Shown one piece after another: positions 7,269 to 8,601 of a DNA stretch of 8,601 nt; position 1 is the first letter of the stretch; each line of letters begins with the position of its first letter. Position numbers and translations under genes: made by a program. The notes beneath the pieces are model-generated. The model saw only the letters and a list, made by a program, of their open reading frames with translations. It was not told where the DNA came from and made no database searches. Where the stretch lies: assembly GCA_900556345.1 (NCBI GenBank), contig USOM01000026.1, forward strand, positions 1 through 8,601, in the 5' to 3' direction. The stretch comes from an uncultured Clostridium sp. Its GTDB lineage: Bacteria > Bacillota > Clostridia > TANB77 > CAG-508.

Positions 7269-7315
7269 ACTTATACTAATGCCGTGCCAAAATTAACAAA
7301 ACAATTATCGTCACA
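7021..7315. repeat. 5' direct repeat, copy A (294 of 295 identical to 8307-8601)
   Basis: This covers the prepilin head and neck of copy A and matches 8307-8601 at an offset of 1286 bases. The only difference is at 7052 (T) versus 8338 (C), which makes Arg versus Gly. Identity stops abruptly inside the Val codon of VEVP; beyond it only protein-level similarity remains. On the start-codon side the match runs into the window edge in the other copy, so the full repeat may be longer. Confidence 0.95.
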
Positions 7316-7359
7316 ACCAAAGCTATAAGTGTAATTCCTTTTTTATTTTTCAAATTCAT
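7276..7359 (-). CDS. Prepilin-type leader ORF of copy A, cut off by frameshift
   Basis: The ATG at 7359 with GGAGG 7 bases upstream opens a 27-residue frame: a short basic head (MNLKNKKG), then ITLIALVVTIIVLLILA, then Arg-His-stop. Basic residues, a Gly just before the hydrophobic helix, and a ~17-residue apolar stretch are typical of type IV prepilin N-termini, though Glu at position +5 is replaced by Ala, as often seen in clostridial relatives. In related proteins as I remember them, the helix continues LILAGISISMLTGQNG; that continuation is present here but one base out of frame because of an extra base at 7284. This is therefore the 5' part of the gene at 6129-7268 rather than a separate gene. 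Confidence 0.6.
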   Translation of the reverse strand: MNLKNKKGITLIALVVTIIVLLILARH

Positions 7360-7366
7360 TTTGTGT

Positions 7367-7371
7367 CCTCC
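7367..7371 (-). promoter_or_regulatory. Ribosome-binding site deciding the true start of copy A
   Basis: GGAGG on the minus strand lies 7 bases before the ATG at 7359. The internal Met at 7268 has no purine-rich site in front of it (the preceding bases are GGCATTAGTATAAGT). Ribosomes should therefore load at 7359, which makes the frameshift at 7284 matter. Only 55 bases separate the stop of copy B from this ATG, with no terminator, so the two genes are probably co-transcribed. Confidence 0.75.
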
Positions 7372-7414
7372 ATCTTTGCTTTTTATTCAACTTCCTTTAT
7401 AAAGCTCTTCATTA

Positions 7415-7550
7415 TTACTTCCAAAGTCCGATACGGAAACCGATGCAATAGTTCGAATAGTTGGCTCCGCCGCCGCTGCGGTTCTTTGCAAGACTGCTCG
7501 AACCTTTGTCATTGTAGCTACCTCCCCTGACAATACACGGTGCACTAGTA
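7415..7550 (-). other. Candidate DGR-type variable region at the 3' end of copy B
   Basis: Within 7421-7540, 63 of 120 bases are G or C, nearly twice the level of the surrounding DNA, and the change is confined to the last ~45 codons. The segment encodes the C-type-lectin-fold end, RGGSY through IGFR (343-374), the place where DGRs diversify such proteins. Codons at the non-conserved positions are mostly GAC, AGC, GGC, GCC, AAC, TAT and TGC, all reachable from AAC or AAT by replacing adenines, while the RGGSY, LA, NR and IGFR anchors stay put. A small palindrome CTTTATAAAG (7395-7404) lies 10 bases past the stop, but it is AT-rich and weak compared with known DGR hairpins. No reverse transcriptase, Avd or template repeat is in the window. 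Confidence 0.5.
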
Positions 7551-8554
7551 CTGTAGAATTCTCTTGTCCACTCCCATACATTTCCAGCTATATCATAGAT
7601 GTTTTGTAGATTTGTTACCTCTGTTGCTCCTGTTGTTAATAATATTGCATTAGAATTTGAACTTTGTTCTTTCTTTTGGCTTCCTGTTACTAATGTTGAT
7701 TTTTCTTCACTATTATAATCAAACCAATTTGATAATGCATTATATTGTGCAAATCTTCCTCTCTTTAATTCAAAACTTGAATTATAATAATTTCCTATTG
7801 ATGTACTATTGGTTAATAAATTAGATTTTTGTGCTGGATTTTTTGTTTCAATATATTTTAATACTAAATCCCATTGCAAACCAAATATTAAGCTACTTGT
7901 TACTCCATCATAATTCATTTTTTCTGCTAAAGTCTGAGCTTGGCCTCTTCTAACCCAATTATATGGATATGCATCTTTCTTTATAACAGCTTTTTGCGTT
8001 ATTGGATATTCTGTAGTATAATCAGTTCCATAATCTCTTATTTTTTCACCCTTACTTTCATCGATTTCATATCCTGCTTCATATCTTCCTATCCAAAATC
8101 CTCCATTTGTATACACACTTTTTAGCATATTTCGATAATCAACTGAATATGTTGTTCCATCTGTATCGGTATCTTTATAATTTGAATTTGAATAATCTGC
8201 TGTATATGCTTTTAAACAATCTCTTATTTTTTCCCATTCATCAACATTTTGTGGTTTATTTGCTCCATTATTATTATAAGCTGTATTATCATATATTGTT
8301 GTTGGCACTTCCACCCAAACATATTCATTACCATATCCATCAGTTATAACTAATCCATCATCAATAGAATCTTCTCCAGCAATTTTTGTTGGTGCAAAAC
8401 CTTCTGGTAATGTAACACCTTTATATGATGTCTTTTCTGTATTCATCAAAGCTTCTGCCTGTGCTAACTTTCTTTGCTCATCTTCATTGGCAATTTCTGT
8501 TTTCTCCTTTGCTTCTGCTGCTCTATTTAGTATTCCATTCTGACCTGTTAGCAT
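7415..8554 (-). CDS. FGE-sulfatase/SUMF1-like protein (copy B), prepilin head out of frame
   Basis: 379 residues in the open frame, the same length as copy A, but outside the shared first ~84 residues only family-level similarity remains. Landmarks are GGFWIGRYEAGYE (151-163), AYPYNWVRRGQAQTLAEKM (195-213), IFGLQWDLVLKYIE (223-236), YDIAGNVWEWT (320-330), RGGSY (343-347) and IGFR (371-374). This is the FGE-sulfatase fold, a C-type-lectin variant used as a display scaffold by many DGR target proteins. Cysteines at 340 and 370 are not in the catalytic spacing known for formylglycine-generating enzymes, so enzymatic activity is unlikely. Its C-terminal ~40 residues are encoded by the GC-rich patch described separately. 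The same extra base as in copy A (8570) throws the prepilin helix out of frame. The true ATG should lie about 44 bases beyond the window, near 8645 if the repeat continues. Confidence 0.8.
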   Translation of the reverse strand: MLTGQNGILNRAAEAKEKTEIANEDEQRKLAQAEALMNTEKTSYKGVTLPEGFAPTKIAGEDSIDDGLVITDGYGNEYVWVEVPTTIYDNTAYNNNGANKPQNVDEWEKIRDCLKAYTADYSNSNYKDTDTDGTTYSVDYRNMLKSVYTNGGFWIGRYEAGYEIDESKGEKIRDYGTDYTTEYPITQKAVIKKDAYPYNWVRRGQAQTLAEKMNYDGVTSSLIFGLQWDLVLKYIETKNPAQKSNLLTNSTSIGNYYNSSFELKRGRFAQYNALSNWFDYNSEEKSTLVTGSQKKEQSSNSNAILLTTGATEVTNLQNIYDIAGNVWEWTREFYSTSAPCIVRGGSYNDKGSSSLAKNRSGGGANYSNYCIGFRIGLWK

Positions 8555-8601
8555 ACTTATACTAATGCCGTGCCAAAATTAACAAAACAATTATCGTCAC
8601 A
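8307..8601. repeat. 5' direct repeat, copy B (runs off the window)
   Basis: Partner of 7021-7315 in the same orientation at a distance of 1286 bases, with one difference (8338 C versus 7052 T). It includes the extra base at 8570, so the frameshift was copied together with the repeat. It reaches the last base of the window. Confidence 0.95.
8562..8601 (-). CDS. Prepilin-type leader ORF of copy B, partial
   Basis: The visible part encodes the end of the hydrophobic prepilin helix (VTIIVLLILA) followed by Arg-His-stop at 8562, exactly as in copy A. The start codon and ribosome-binding site lie outside the window. It belongs to the gene at 7415-8554 if the one-base shift at 8570 is bypassed, reverted, or an assembly error. 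Confidence 0.5.
   Translation of the reverse strand, partial: VTIIVLLILARH

Noticed and set aside
7387..7581. A 64-codon minus-strand open frame with an Ala-rich stretch, lying within the end of copy B
   Set aside because: It is a shadow in another frame of the GC-rich variable-region candidate; the FGE frame carries all family motifs and the stretch has no ribosome-binding site of its own.
6129..8601. A CRISPR array or insertion sequence as the source of the long repeats
   Set aside because: The two repeats are ~295 bases of coding sequence in the same orientation 1286 bases apart, with no terminal inverted repeats, transposase or regular short spacers.
7415..8601. The complete DGR (reverse transcriptase, Avd, template repeat) within this window
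   Set aside because: No reading frame resembling a reverse transcriptase and no second A-rich copy of the GC-rich 3' segment was found on either strand.

Overview
The window is AT-rich (roughly 70% A+T by eye). Every recognisable protein gene lies on the minus strand, so transcription runs from high to low coordinates. The gene set points to a low-GC Bacillota genome, most likely an anaerobic gut-type clostridium: a SpoIIIE-type FtsK translocase, RsmD with a coiled-coil partner gene, a DUF951 protein, a long clostridial-type GluRS, and prepilin-like proteins carrying formylglycine-generating-enzyme-like (FGE-sulfatase/SUMF1) domains. The species cannot be fixed from the sequence.

Housekeeping part (1-5816), in order of transcription: gltX (5816-4167) has its own sigma-A-type promoter and a strong terminator. 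A 63-residue DUF951 gene (4105-3914) starts only 22 bases after that terminator. rsmD (3769-3200) has its own promoter and is followed 4 bases later by a 167-residue coiled-coil gene (3195-2692); this two-gene operon ends in an intrinsic terminator (2652-2686). ftsK/spoIIIE (2559-52) is complete, and a REP-like palindrome lies just beyond its stop.

Intergenic part (5817-6128): besides the gltX promoter this holds a plus-strand signal set, namely consensus-like -35/-10 elements at 5914-5944 and a GC-cored intrinsic terminator at 5979-6016 whose longer U-tract is on the plus strand. Together they outline a candidate small RNA of about 65-70 nt. Nothing recognisable was found in 6017-6128.

Accessory part (6129-8601): two tandem genes encode proteins with a prepilin-like N-terminus and an FGE-like C-type-lectin-fold body. 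Their first ~295 bases are identical at 294 of 295 positions, and then the sequences diverge abruptly. Both copies carry the same extra base that puts the hydrophobic prepilin helix out of frame with the body. The upstream gene (7415-8554) ends in a patch of about 120 bases at roughly 52% GC. Its codons there look like AAC/AAT codons whose adenines have been replaced, which is the signature of a variable region written by a diversity-generating retroelement (DGR). No reverse transcriptase or template repeat lies in the window, so this is a hypothesis. The combined picture is a surface-protein locus in which a fixed export/pilin-like head is joined to diversified lectin-like bodies, with expression possibly off or conditional because of the shared frameshift.
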